NCBI RefSeq assembly: GCF_963855985.1 | Contig: NC_087106.1 | Coordinates: 3,517,001 to 3,581,000 of the forward strand | DNA: 64,000 nucleotides | Direction: 5' to 3' | Source: Ostrinia nubilalis | Lineage: Eukaryota; Arthropoda; Insecta; Lepidoptera; Crambidae | Shown: positions 32,901-47,900 of the stretch, piece after piece | Layout of the letters: each line of letters starts with the position of its first letter | How positions within the stretch are numbered: the first letter of the stretch is position 1 | The notes under the pieces: generated by a model | What the model saw: only the letters and a program-made list of their open reading frames with translations | What the model was told of the DNA's origin: nothing | Databases searched by the model: none | Translations under genes and position numbers: made by a program

Positions 32901-35900
32901 AGTCCGTATGCGTACTGACGGTGTATATTTTGGAGTAAGATAATTGACCTAAGTCACTACAAAGTATACGCGAGCAGTACGCAGCGTATGCGTACTGGTC
33001 GTGTATAGTTTGGAGGAGCTTAGTAAAAAAAGTCACATCCAAACTATACTCGATTAGTTTCACACCCTTGCGTTCTGGCTATGTATAGAATGGAAAGACG
33101 CCACGCCGGCTATCATTTGGACTTTGTACCTTGCGTTCTCGCGCCTTACAAGTATGGTGGATGCACTGTATATGGAAAGAATATCCACTATATGGAAAGA
33201 AATTTCTGCTATAAAAAATGTTATTATTATTATTTATTATGCACTTGCTTGTCCCGACACACGTCCTGTCTTACGAAAAGTTAATATTTTTCGCGCATTT
33301 TTTTAGGAACCTTCTGAAAAATCAACAACAAAAACTTTTTTTACAAAATTTTATTCTACCGTTTTGTCGGCGTGATTAATATACATACATACCTCTGATA
33401 CCTTCACAAAATTACAGCTAGTGCCAATAGATTCCAAGCAAAACCTCGACAGAATATCGAAACTATAAGGGTTCCTTGTCAGGACTACGGAACCCTAAAA
33501 AAGAATTAGAGAAATCGGTCCAGCACTTCATGCGTGATGCGATGACCAAGAGAAATTGTCATTAATTTTTATAATATACTAGCTATAGATTTTTTATGCA
33601 CTTAAAACGAGTCTTCCGAGTCGAGTGATCAGGCTCTTTTTATTTATTTAAAATCTTTATTGCACACACAAAAAAAGCTGTACAACAGGCGAACTTAATT
33701 CCATGTGGCATTCTCTACCAGCTAAGTTTTATGTGGTCTTATCCCCATTGATTGACTAGTAGTCAACTTAGACAAGAGTTGAACCCCTTTTCTGATTCCT
33801 GGTCTTTGAGTTGCAAGCATAGATTCAAACTTTTGAATGGTTCAACACAGAAGCTGAATTCTAGTCTTTAGTTTGAAACAGGCCAATTCACAGGTTCGAA
33901 TGTATTCGTGCTGTCCTTATTGTTTCGTTCAAGAACGAAAGAGCTAGATTTAAAAGGATTAGTGAACGTCTCGTTCTAAGCAAATATCGTCGATATAGGT
34001 AGGCAGCGTCCTTTAAGCATACCTACATGCTTAAAGGACGCTGCCTGCGTATGAATAAGCTACCAGCTAATATCAATATTTGCATTCGAACTGTTGTTTG
34101 AAAGTACGTATTTACGATAATTTATTCAAAAAAAATATTTTAAACGGTGCACGATTCAGGGGTGATACTCGATAGTACAATCATATTTTTGCAATTTTAG
34201 GATAAAACACTTCATAAAAGCTCAGAAAAACCGGTTAGTACCTTCTAGCTCTACCGAATGACATTATTCTGTGGCTCTACTACCAACCAAGCTATTTCTG
34301 AAAAATCGTAACCCTAAGATACAAAAAAGACAGACCATTAGCAACCGCGGTTACTTTTTAGTAGCAGGCTAGCACATAGCAACCTGTACCTGAACCCGAG
34401 CTCGCAGCATTGCTAAAATCAAGTGGCAGTGGGCGGGGCACATAGCTCGTAGAGACGATGGCCGTTGGGGCAGAAAAGCTCTCGAGTGGCGACCACGGAC
34501 TGGAAGACGTAGCGTGGGCAGGCCTCCTACTAGGTGGACCGACGATCTGGTAAAGGTCGTTGGAAGAGCCTGGATTCGGGCAGCGCAGGACCGTGCATTG
34601 TGGAAAACCTTGGAGGAGGCCTTTGTCCAGCAGTGGACGTCATTTGGCTGAAACGAACGAACGAACATGCCACCCTAATCCAACCAAGATAATTCCCAAA
34701 AATCGTAACTTTAAGTTACAAATAAATAAGGGTTCCTTGTCAGGACTACGGAACCCTAAAAAGACTATCCATTACTAACCCAGGTTTTTACTAGCAGTCT
34801 AGCACATAGTAACCCTAAGCTTTGCACTTGGCAACAACCGGTTCGGCGTCACGAGTCACGGCGCGCGCACGTGCTATCAATAGGTATCACACCACGAGAC
34901 CATGCGCCTGCGCACTTCAACTTCCAGAGTTCAACGAGTTTGACAAAGGAAACTCGACGATTCACGGAGTTAGAGCGTGATAGGACGTTTGCCGGATGAT
35001 TCCAAAAATGTTACAGTGCGACACAAACTGTCCAATCCATAATAAATTATGTTTTCTGCTCGCTGAATACTGAATAGCTTGATTTCACGCAGATGATACG
35101 GTTTTGAAATATGGTTATTCTGTTGCATATAGGAATATTTTCCTATTTTGCAAAAAATACCAGCAAAATCAACTTGGAGTCCTTCAGGTCCCGTACTCCT
35201 AATAGACCGAAGGCGTCTTCGAGTGTACATACTACAGACACAGGCCGAAAGATAAAGATAAGAAAACTAAACTCAGACTCAAAACAAACTTCTGAACCCA
35301 GACAAAAAGCAGATTATACAATGTAGAGCCGGTATAAGGATGTCCATCATTTCCTTGTTTATCAAAATGCCAGAGTAAAACCGCTGCATTGATGATTCAA
35401 ATTCAATAATTTATTTGTTAGAATACATTCAACTTCAAGGCCAAGAAACGTCTCTCATTACTGACCTGAATATCGACTAACCGTACATTATGGTTGACTC
35501 ACCACCATAATGCATACTTAGAGTGGAAAAACAATGAAACGTTTGCTCAGACTTGCAGTCGCAGACAGTGTATTATCAATTGCGATAAGATTTTAAAAAC
35601 GAATTTTATTCTGTCTGATCTGTCTCTACGACGATAGCATTATGTGGTAGATTGTAGAATACACATACTGTAAGTAACCTACAGTAGCTTTATTGGGACA
35701 AGAATAGTAAACAAGCCAAACTGTAATCTCTGTCAGCTCTGTGCTAACTAGATTGGGCTAGTTTCAAAACGAGTTTACTTTTAATAAGTCTGCTTTTACT
35801 TGGAACTTGATTGTAGTTTATACTTGATTATTTATTTAACTGTAGGATGATATAGTGAATGGTGACCTTAGACGGAGCCTGTTGTCACAGAATAAATAAA

Positions 35901-38900
35901 CCTTTACTCGAGTGCTGTTGTCGAATAAGATGTCTCATATCCACTCAGGGTTAGGATGCACTGTGGGTACAAAGAAGGGATGGATTTACGTAGTCTCTTT
36001 AACATTAAGGGGACAATAGCCCATTGCTGTCGGGGTCAGACTGGCCATTATTACGTGCTCTGTGGACTGACCGAATCGAAATTCGAGGAACGCGAACCCT
36101 GACAACTCTGGACTATTACGGTGAACTCTCTCATATCACAAGCATTACTACGAGGGTTTAACGGGACATTTATCCTTTAAAAATATGTCAGTCGTCTGTA
36201 AAAATGGTGGTCATGAAAAAGCTCGTGGGAGTTACAGAAAACGTCTACTTTTATTTATTTTATACGATCGCAAATACACGTCATTCATGAAATGTTCTGC
36301 ACTAATATATTGGCTCTTGCAGCGGAAAATTCCACATGCAACAAAGTAAGCGTTCTATATCATGCGCCGCGTTACCAAGCGAACAGTACAGTCGAGGGCA
36401 TAACTTGACCTTTATCCTTGGGCATAATAAGGATCTGTGCCAAACTCTGATTATAATGCCCTGGATTAAGGATCTGTGCCAATTGTCAAGCTTGATAAAG
36501 CCATTATACTTGTAAGTACATTTACTGAAATTGCACTGCATTTGGAATACGAGTATCTTAACAGCCGTTAATCGTCATCCTGCGGAAACTATTATAGAAG
36601 CTGATAATATGATGATGGGCAGAAATTATTATAGAAGCGGTTGACATGATCATGATGATGGTCATGTGTGGACGACGTGTGTGTATTTTAATTTATTTAT
36701 TTATTTATTTATTTTAGGAATTACAAACAAATGTGTTACAAAAATTATTGAAGAAAAAAGAAAATAAAGAATCATTATCCTTCTGCAACTTATAAATAGC
36801 CAGGAATGCCAGGATCTGTGACAGTCTGACCGCCAAAGACACCCAAGACCCAACCAGTGAAGGTTAAGTAGACCCGAGGAATAGCTGGAATCCTTAACGA
36901 AGTTAAATCTAAAAGTATTTGTCTGGTTAACTGTACTACGTGTTATATCTCTGCATCGTGTATTACAATAGGAATAGTGATGTCAGACCATGACCTATCA
37001 TAGAGATAGATTAGCGGTTGCTCGTCATGTTAAGGGCGCTTTCAAATATGTAAGTCGTTTTGAGCTGGACACCTACTTATTATTATTCTGTGGCTGGACG
37101 TTAGTTGTGTTTTTGCAGAATCGCATCGCACAAAGGAAATTGAATTGGAATAAAAATGACAAATACCTACCAAGAGTGTTTATAATCCAATAAATGAAAT
37201 GTAGACTGGGGGAGGCCTTTGTCCAGCAGTGGACGTCATTTGGCTGAAACGAACGAACGAAGACACCATGTCCTCTTTAATCCAATGAGGTAGTGTCCAG
37301 TCACTCCAGTAGCGTCAACTAGTGAGCGCGAAATCAAATACGGTAGCCCTATTATATTGCTATAGCACAATTCTCGTTTATTTTTGGACAATATAGATTA
37401 TGGATACTTGAAACAATTTATTGTTATTTATTATCATTTTTATCTCCTCCTCATACTTCATTTCACTGATTATCAACAAGGCGCAGACATTCAAGGTCCA
37501 CTGTAGTTTACCTAATTTTAAAGTAAACATAGCAACAGCTACTAGGTACCTACCAATGTAATCGTGTCTATTTTTATTTAATTTTATTATACCATATGAA
37601 TTGGTAAACTTATTTTTATCATTGATATTTATTACAGCATTGATTAACTTGGTACCCTATTCATTTTCCTAAGTTTCTTAGGTATATTATTATTAGTTTT
37701 CTTTTTATGGTCGGTGCTAGTGTTGCTATAATTTTGGTATTTTTTTAAATCTATTATTACTTTTTTGACCATACATTTTTTTACATTTTTTTTTCTTGTC
37801 CGATTGATTTTTTTATTTATTGCTCGTTAGAAGATGGAAGAACACACATTTTATAGGTATAGATAGATTTCACTGCGTTCAATTTAAAACCTAGATCGCA
37901 GGCGCAATTCCAGCCTGTGCTATAAATGATCATAATGGACGTGGTGTAGCTGTGCTAATATCAACTCTAACACCCTGAATTAAGGAACATCCGCGTTTAT
38001 AAGTTCAACCTTGACCGTGACTGGCATTGAAGCCGGTCAAAAGTGTTATACTTTCGTATTTATTAATAAGTACCTACATATCAATACGGTATTCCTGATT
38101 AGTTGTATGAACTTGTATGGCCAGTTGTATGATGCAAGAAATAATACTTTTGCAACACTCATTCTAAATTGTTCGACCAATGAGGACTATTGTATAATGT
38201 ATTGTAGATCCATCCTTAGATACAATTTAGTATTTTGTACTTTTGACTTTACACCGTACAATGATTTGATATTTATATTCCAGTTTGCTAATGATAATCT
38301 TAGATTAATTGCTTTTTGATTATATCTTTATTTACCTAATGATTCAGATCATCAAACTATCATTACCTACCGCCACAAATTCAATACATTAGCAAGCTGG
38401 TAACTCATCCAAAATCATTAAGTGGGTATCTAGTTATTATTGATAACGGAATCATCATCAGCTCATGACTTTAAGGCTGAGTTGCACCACCAAACTTTGA
38501 CCGTAACTATCACGATAACCAGTGGTTTTTGTATGCAGTTTGACAGATTTTTGACGTTTGTTACAGTCAAAGTAAGATTGTGCAACCCAGCCAAAGTCAA
38601 TTTTGTTCGACGGCTTTATAGGGTAAACCACCCAATTATTGGCACTTTAAGCAGCTACTTCACAAAACCCATAAAATTTACATGTAAAAATATGTTTTAT
38701 CAAAGATAAAAACATTTATATTGGTCTTTTAATCTTTACAGAATATTATAAAGTACTTATCATTAATAAATTAAATCATTTATTCAATATAGTGTACCTT
38801 TTAAAAAAATACCTCAAAATACCAGTTGTTGGCATAGCCAAACCTTTTATTGGCAGTGATAATTACCTATTATTGGCACTGTTCTCGCAAGACTGAAAAA

Positions 38901-41900
38901 TAGCTGCTAGGTCTTATGTAGAGGTTTTAAAGAGATTCATGATAGAAATAAACAAAATATAATCTTTTGTTTAAAGATAAGTAACATTTTTTTTTTTGTA
39001 TAGGAACATACCATATCAGTTCAAACGCTTATATTTAAATATGGTTTTAAACTTTCCATAACCACTTTTATCAAATCTTCTTTTCTCTTCGGAAATTCTT
39101 TTTTGCTACTGATTTTTATTTTATCCAGTCAACAAAAAGCTGTTCTTCCTCGTCAGTTAAAACTGTGAACGGACCGGTCTTAGAGCGATGATCAGGATGT
39201 TTCAATCTGAATTATAGTAGACCGTGGCACCACTTTCAAAGCCTTTCACAGGCTTATTCCACTAATCCCCGTCAACGGGGATTAGTGAACTTTTTATTCA
39301 TTAATCCCCGCTAACGTCAATGGAGCTTATAATGGGGATTAATGAACTAAAAATTTTATGTTTCTTTATTCAGAAAACTACGTTAAAAAATAAAATACTA
39401 ATGTAAGAATCATGTACCTTCTATTTATTATTGGATAACAACTCACTTATTGATTATTTTTATAATCGAATTAAATTAAGTTTAAGCCTGATTACAAAAC
39501 TATTAATTTACACCATTTTTATCTTGTTACATTTTGGGCCAAATTTGTATGTAATACTTTCCATCTTCTTTTAAATGATGAATGGGGAATATCCATAGTG
39601 CTTTTGGTTATCAGGTAAGTGTTAATTTTTTTTAAGTATTGTAATCAGTCTTAAATTTAATTTAATTTGATAGTAAAAATAATAAGTGAGTTCTCTTACC
39701 TTAGTAAAAAACGAATATTTCGATTGTTTTTTTCGCGCAGGTCCCGGTTTGTCAAACAAATGGTTCAAGCGCCGCGATGTTTGAAAAAATAAAAAACGTG
39801 TGTAGCCAGTTGAGTAATAGATGATATTACTCTTCAATTTCTACTAAAAAATATAAGGTTTGGCTACCAAGAATCTTAATTTTCTTAAAAAACTGGAGCA
39901 TGCCAATAAATTGGTACAGTGCCAATGATTGGGTGGTTTACCCTACTTTAAAATTTTATGCCAAGTCGTAGTCAGCTCTTACCTCAATTGAATAGAGTTT
40001 AAACTTACTATAATTGGTCTTCGTGCTAATACCAAAGAACAACAATGTAAATTGATACAGTAGAGTAGTTACCCTATAGGTATAAATATCATATCAGACT
40101 ACACATTTTCGTTGCAATATAACCTCTATTGCAACTACATAAGGTCCAGTCGTTTAGCTTGACATGCTGTCGTCTATCTATACGTTAAACCGCGGTCAGA
40201 GGTCGATACCTCGCACGAGACATGATACTTATCGCTTTTAAATTAATAGTAATCCATTCATTATGAATGTAGTGCTATCGAACATAACAAAGAATGCAAT
40301 AAGGTCATGTGACATGCAGCCTTGTAGCAGAATATTCTTTATTTGAAAAAATAAATAAATAACCCTCCTTCTGCCGCAGTCGGGTAAAAAAAAAAACATA
40401 CTAATCCGGTGTCAGTGTACGCCCTTGACGCCATTTGCGCACAATCGCAGACAAATGTGCATACTTAATTGGTTTATGTATTTTCTTACTGCAACTATGT
40501 TAAATTATAGTGTAAATGTATGTTTTCCAAAAAAATACTGCTGCGTTTTTTAGGAAGAATCCATCAGTACTTATTATAGAGAAATACTAGACTAGCTGGT
40601 ACTAGCTGTGCTCGCGTGAAAATATTTCCCGTTTTTGCAACATTTTTCTATACTGCTCCGCTCCTATTGGATGTAGGGTACAGCCTAAAGCCTTCCTCGA
40701 TAAATGGGCTATCCAACACAAAAATAACTTTTCAAATCGGGGACCTGTAATTCCTGAGATTAGCGCGTTCAAGCAAAAAGATGTAGTCCAGTCCAAAAAG
40801 AGCTTGCTGTGTATATCCTTGCTATGAGAGCACCTAATATTTCTTCTGCTAAAAAATGTTAACAAAAAACAACGGCATGTTACCTAGCTACTTTAAAAAG
40901 ACAAGCCTGATGACTCGACAACTACAAAAACATTGGTTTTGTACAGACGTCAGCGCATAAATCAAAATTGAATCTTATATCGTCACAATATGGCGTGATT
41001 TGCAGCAAACATGTATAGTGTGATGTTCTAACGACAGTGAATGCACGTGAATGTCTGTGAAGATGATTCTTCTTCAACAATTCGACGGATTCAGATAATT
41101 CGAGACCTAGATCGCTCTCCGGATGACTTACAATTGAGTGTGCAGGACACTGGTAGTTAGTAATTTACAGTTTACACACGGCAATGGTTATTTCAAATGA
41201 ATTATGGATACCGAAATACATTTATGTTGCAAAATACAACGATGACATTGTGCTTAGCTTGATGTAATGTCGTTGGAGCAACAATAATAAATAATAATAA
41301 TCAATTATAAGTTATCCCAATAGTTCTTAGAAGGGATCAGACAGAAACGTTCTCTAGTGGCAACCATACACCGGAAGAAGTAATGTAAGCAGGCTTTCGT
41401 TTCCGTGAATCGAGGTTGCAGAATAGCCACGATAGCCCAACGGTGAAGTGGTCGGACTGGCTGACTCGAGATCCGAGGAACGCGGGTTCGAATCCCACCG
41501 CGCTTGACTATTGTGGTGAGCCCACTCGTAACACAAGCTTATTTAACTTAACACGAGGGGCTAACGGGACTATTAGTAATTTGCGCAATACAAATTGATA
41601 ATAATCTTTAAAAAAAGCGCATAAATCTCAAAAATCTCAGAGAAACGTCTTTGTCCAGCAGTAGAAGCTTCGTTTGAAAATGACAGTTCTTTATAATTTA
41701 GTATTATAGATGCCTTTTGATTGTAACTAACCCAATATGTTTGTCTCCAGTCTTTCCGCCCGCTGCTGACGTGCGCACCCGTGGCGATGGTCAGCTTCGA
41801 CCGCAACGCGCACACGCAGGACCTCACCAAGAACATCCAGTACATCAGCAACGACAAGCTCAAACTGACCGCCGACCCTGCCACCATGAAGTGAGCAACT

Positions 41901-44900
41901 TTCTCATTTCCACAGCTTATTTCCACGTTAGTCAGCTACGACAAACCTACGCCACTGAGCTATTCTTTTCCAACTGCTGACCTCTAACCTGACTGTCCTT
42001 GCCAAAATAGGTTTAAAGATCAAAAGTCAGTCTCAACCCAAAATGTTCAGTCACTGAACAGTGGAATGTGTTCAGCTACACCAGTAGTCGCCATTCCTCT
42101 GCTGAGGGACTAAAACTTTATTACATGTCGTTTCTCTGTAAAATTATACTTAAATATGTATTATATTTTTACAATTCAGATATCCAAAAGTAATTTCTTT
42201 ACCTTAATACCTGATGCTTGTCAACAAGAAATAAAACCACTTGAAAATAACTAAAGACCACACAACAGTCTCCTATCTGGTACAGTATCGTCTCAGTTCC
42301 ACTGTCAACGCTTTCACGAAACAGTGCCACGTTTGTCTTAGTTATTTAACGTTTAATCTTTTAGCTACACAGCTTGCGCCGCGTCACAGTTAGAAGATTG
42401 GTGCCAACTCCCAATTGAGACCAGTTTCACTTCCTTGGATATACGAATGCTGATCCTTTCCAGGTTGGACAAGCAACGGAACAAGCCGGTCTGCGTGATG
42501 ATTAACTGGCTTCTAGCGCGGCAGAAGCACGTCATGAAGTACGCTACGCTATACTTGGAGCAGGGCTTCGACGTGGTCTCCGTGTCCTGTACGCCGTGGC
42601 AGCTCATGTGGCCGCAGAAGGGATCGCAGGTATGTATCAGCATCATCAGGTCACTTAGTCTTCACTATAAAAGCGCGACTCTATATTTTCCTAGTCTCTT
42701 AGTTCAAACCCTGGCCAGACGGGTCAGAGGCATAATATTCGCATATTTGTTCTTTCTTGATTTCACCTGGTGACAGACTGAATGAGCCACGAGCACGACT
42801 CAATCAGACTGGCGACTTAAGGCGTCATCCTGAGCAGAAAATAATATTTTGATTAGATAACCTGATTGATTGATCAACTCCTAACCATACTGGGGGCAAT
42901 CATACAGTAGGTTTTCAATCCGAGAATCGAACCCAGAACCTCTAGGTTAAAAGAGTACATATCACTTATCACTAAACAATCTACACTCAACATCAAATAA
43001 ATCGCACCTCCCGCAACAAGCACTTTCAAACGTATGCATCCCCACTTCCCACCAATATTGGCACCATTTAAAAGCCTAGTTCTAAACTTCATTTCATTAA
43101 AGGAAAGGTTTTTACCCCAAAAATGTGTCTTTACAAGGATCCAGAGTCACTTCTTCAAAAAATAGGCTATTACGCTTAAGCCAACTTTTATGGCTATAAA
43201 ACTGTTGGGATTAATCGGTATCCATCTGTTAAAGAGGACACGTGTGATCATTATTTGGTTTTATAACCATAAAATTTGGTCTAATTGATCCCAGAGGTGA
43301 GCCCAAAGTGAGGTCTCTTTTCAAGTCACATTTATGGTATATGATAATCATTTATTTAGAAATTAAATGTGTTTTTCATTAAGGATGTTTATTGGGCTTT
43401 CAAATAACACCAATATTGTTGGGGCACCATGATTGTGTCAGAAGAAAATCTTTAAAGTTCGCGTCGCGGAAGGTGCGGTTTATTTGATGTTGAGTGTAGG
43501 TGTGACATTAACTGACTTGTACTTATTCCCACAGCTGGTTGCAGAGGACTTGATCAAGTTCATGGCAGCGAACGAAAACGACCAGCCGATGGTGATCCAC
43601 GGTTTCTCCGTCGGCGGGTACATGATGGGCGAGGTCTTCGTGCACGTCATGAGGAATAAGGCTCTGTAAGTCATAACGATAATAATAAAAAAAAAATCTT
43701 TGGACAATTTCACACAGCGCCAGCTAGCCCCAAAGTAAGCAACTTAATGCTTGTGTTATGGGTGCTAGCTTAACGTATATACTACTTATATACTTTTTTT
43801 TTTAATACATACATATTATACATTTTATGCCTTTTGTTTACATTTATTTCTTTAGTGTCGACACCACCTTCCCCTTCATATTTTTTTTTAAGTAACTGTC
43901 CTCACCATAGGTTGTCTGGAAGAGATCGCTTCATAGCGATAAGACCGCCTAGTTGTACCTTGTGTGTTCCTTTTCTTTCTGTTCTTATCTTTGGTGTGCA
44001 ATAAAGTGTATTTATTATTATTTCTTTATTCAATTTTCTTTCTTATTTTTAATTTTTTCTTTTTACAATGTACCTAATTATCAAAAAATAAAAATACATT
44101 ATAAAAACAAAAATCTTAAAAATAGTACATAGTAACACCCAGACCCGTCACAGAAATTAAAATTCATCATTTCAATTTCTGCCCGGCCGGGAATCGAACC
44201 CGGGACCTCTCGGCATAGTAGTCCGCTCTGAACCACTACACCAAACGGCCGACAATAAGACCCAGAACACACGGTGAAACGCAACTGCAACGAAACTGCA
44301 ACTTCTAGTTACTTTAGAGTTGCATCTAAGTTTCTGCCATAGATTCCGTTGAGAGACCACACATGACGCGACCAGTTTGAAACCGAAATGATTGTGGTTG
44401 CAGCGTGTGTGGAAAATTGTTAAAACTGGTTTCAAATCAATAATTTCAAAAGGGTTTCGTTGCAGTCGCATTTCACTGCGTGTTCTGGGTATAAGCTGAA
44501 CACCGCAGTATCTTATGTCGTTGTAGCAGATGGTATTTTGCAACAATGATGGTCAGATCAAATTCGAAAGTGCGAATTTTTGCATGTCATGAGTAAAAAT
44601 ACAAATTGGGTCTGTGCCATTGATAAAAAAGGATGAAATAAACGTACAGCAATGAAAAGCGTGGGTTCAAAACTCTTAAGACTCCCCGCAGACAATTTAG
44701 TCTTTTATATAGAATTTTAGTCGGCCGATAGTTGGGCCCGATTTTAATTTATATGAAGAATCGGCACCATTTTTATACATCTCCGTATTTATTAACAGCC
44801 CGACCCAACTATCGGCCAACTAAAAGTTGGTGATCTGTGCTTAGGCTTAGTAGGTGCTATACTTATTCTCTAAATGGCTAAGAACTCACGGCGCGATTTT

Positions 44901-47900
44901 CACCCGCGCCCGCTGCGGTTGTGGAATTGCGGTTTTATTTCAAAACTCACGGGAGCGGTAATTTGCGCGGTTAATCTAAGAACGCACGCAATTAATCGCG
45001 CCGCGTGCTAAGTCACTAGTACAAAATGGTCGCCCGTCGATCGGGCGGTTTTTAAACTGCGTCGTGTGTTTGTGCATTAGTTTCAGTGTTGCCAGAAGGT
45101 TACTTTTGTAACCTTTTAGGTTACTTTTGAACTGCATAGGTTACTTTTAGGTTACACTAATGAAAAGGTTACTTTTAGCTGATTTTTCAGAAATTGTGGA
45201 ATTAACTTTTACAGGTTATTCAGTAAAAAATATTAATAGTGACAATTTAAAAATTATGTCATAAACTGTATTTAAACATGAATTTGATTTATTATTTGTT
45301 AAAGAAAATGAATTTTAGCGAATGTTTTTCGATAATAAAACGCAAATCCAGGAAACGGTTTTATACGACCGGTCACTTTTCGGTTTTCATGGAATGATCA
45401 AAATTTCGAATTTAGCTAAACGATTGATGATCAATTGTTTTCTTTTTACATCTATACACAATCGCTCCGCACCCCCCCCCCCCCCCCCCCCCGTATGAAG
45501 GTTACTTTTTATTCAAAAAGGTTACTTTTTTTTATATTTCTGGTAATTTCTGACAAGACCCGACTGGCAACACTGATTAGTTTTTACATAAGTATCTGCA
45601 TTCTACAGAAGCTGCGGGCCCGCAACCGCCGCGGGCGCGGGTGAAAATCGCGCCATGAGTTCTTAGCCTATAATAGACTAGATGTAGACTTCCTACGCTA
45701 CTAAATCTACTAAATCGGCGTATAGAAGTCTCTAAGCCCATATATTTTTTTCATTCAGTTTTAATAAGGGTGTTATTGTTTCAGCTATCAACCCGTCCTG
45801 GACCGCGTGTCGGCCCAGATATGGGACTCCGCGGCGGATATCAGCGAGCTGACCATAGGTGTCCCGGCTGCTGTCTTCCCGAAGAACAAGATTATGCAGA
45901 AGACGCTCCGAGCGTATATGGAGTGAGTATACAGTCAATACTACTTCTATCGGCTGCGGGGTTACTCCGAAAAACATTATCCGAAGTTTCGAATGTTGCC
46001 ATCCCTCTCACGTAAAGCGAGATGCCGGTATGAGCGATTGAGACAGATAGACCTGAAACTACGTAAACAGTGATTCGGAGTAGCCTTGCTACATAAGTAA
46101 ATCAAATCAAATCAAAAATATTTTATTCAATTTAGACCACTAGTGGCACTTATGAACGTCAAAATACAGTAAAAAAGGTAGCCCTTAAGGGGCACTTTAT
46201 GTTTCCTTGTCTTTTGGGCCCTACCAGCGCTTCGAGACAAACATTATGGCAAGTGCTGAGAAGAAACGCCGGAACAAACTCAAGACTTGGTGTTAGACAT
46301 TACGAAGCTGGTCGTATAGGCGTATGACATAACGACTTGTAGGATAGGAAGCGATGGGTTAACGAGCCAATCAAGCAATGCTTACCTTCACATTTCACAA
46401 ATTCAAATTCTTTATGAGCATGTTAGACATATCTAGATTTATCTTAATTTACTTCCTAAAGTGATATGTTGCTGCTATTACGTTTTATTTTTCCAGACTT
46501 ATCGCTCCACCATTTGACGTCACAAATATTTACATTCCATGAATCAAATATTCTGTAATAAAAATGCCTGGGAAGACAAAACACCAATTATTTTAAAATG
46601 TATCACAACAAAAGATAAATAAAGTAGGTATTTTTGTTTAATTTTTGCATTAAAATATGTATCAAAACAGTAACCTACCTACAACTGACTTTTTTTACTA
46701 TTGTCACTATGAGTAATATCAGTAAATTATCTCTATTGTAATAAATATTGCTGAAATCTATTAATTCGGAAATAACAACATGGATTTAGTCATAATATCG
46801 CCGAAAGCTCAAACGAGCTTTGTTTATCAATAAATTGATCGACCCAATATAATACATGTGGAAGGCCGACAAAGTGTTTGTTTTTGTATTTTAAACCTTT
46901 CATTTTATACTATACATAATATGTATTATTACTATCTATACTAATATTATTAAGCTGAAGAGTTTTTTTTGCTTGAACGCGCTAATCTCAGGAACTAACT
47001 GGTCTGATTTAAAAAAATATATTTTTATGTTGGATAGCTCATTTATCGAGGAAGGCTTTAGGCTATTATAGCATCACCCTACAGCCAATAGGGGCGGAGC
47101 AGTAAAGAAAAATATTGGAAATATTACTCAAACTATTCTCACGCGTACGAAGTCGCGGGCACAGCTAGTTTCAGAGATAAAGATAATACATTTGTAATCA
47201 AATAAGATACAGGAAATTTGAAAATACTATCATCACGTATTTGATTGCGTAATTTTAATCTTATCGTGGCACGTGTAGTCAAAACTTGTGAAAAACGTGT
47301 GTTGCCGAATTTTATTTTGGCGTTGAGTAATCTAAAAATATCGCATGATCTTCCAAAATTAGACGGAACTCGAAAAAGCGGCAATGGACTTTGGATTGAA
47401 TGGACAAGACATTCAGCCAGATTTTTTCAGTCACTGAACTTAAAATATGTCAAAAGGTGACCTTTTCGGTAATATTAAACGTAGCGAGCGTGTAATCCTA
47501 CTAATATTATAAATGCGAAAGTTTAGATGTCTGGATGTCATGACGTCTGGATGTTTGTTACTCTTTCACGCAAAAACTACTAAACGGATTTTGTTGAAAC
47601 TTTACAGCAGTGTTTTTCAACCTGTGGGTCGCGACCCCCTGGCGGGTCGCCAAGCCTCTATATCGCGAGAGGTCGTAAAAACTACTTCAGTAAAAAAAAA
47701 ATCTTAAAAAGACAGAATAATCTGAAATCTAATTATGCAAATGTTGTATGGATTGAAGTATTCGGTCCCTACAAACATCTTTGCAACATTATAAAACACA
47801 TGAAAAAAAAGCGAACGGTCGGGGGGTCGCCAAAATTTTTTCATACTAGGGGGGTCGTGTCATGAAAAAGGTTGAAAAACACTGCTTTACAGTATTATTG

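Noticed and set aside
42365..42646. Minus-strand 93-codon frame (and the similar one at 56864-57079)
   Set aside because: Exact antisense of exon 3 of TMEM53-like A and B; they resemble each other only because the exons do.
45473..45493. Poly-C as a sequencing or vector artefact
   Set aside because: It lies inside a well-bounded MITE with intact ends, so it is kept as part of that element, though its exact length is doubtful.
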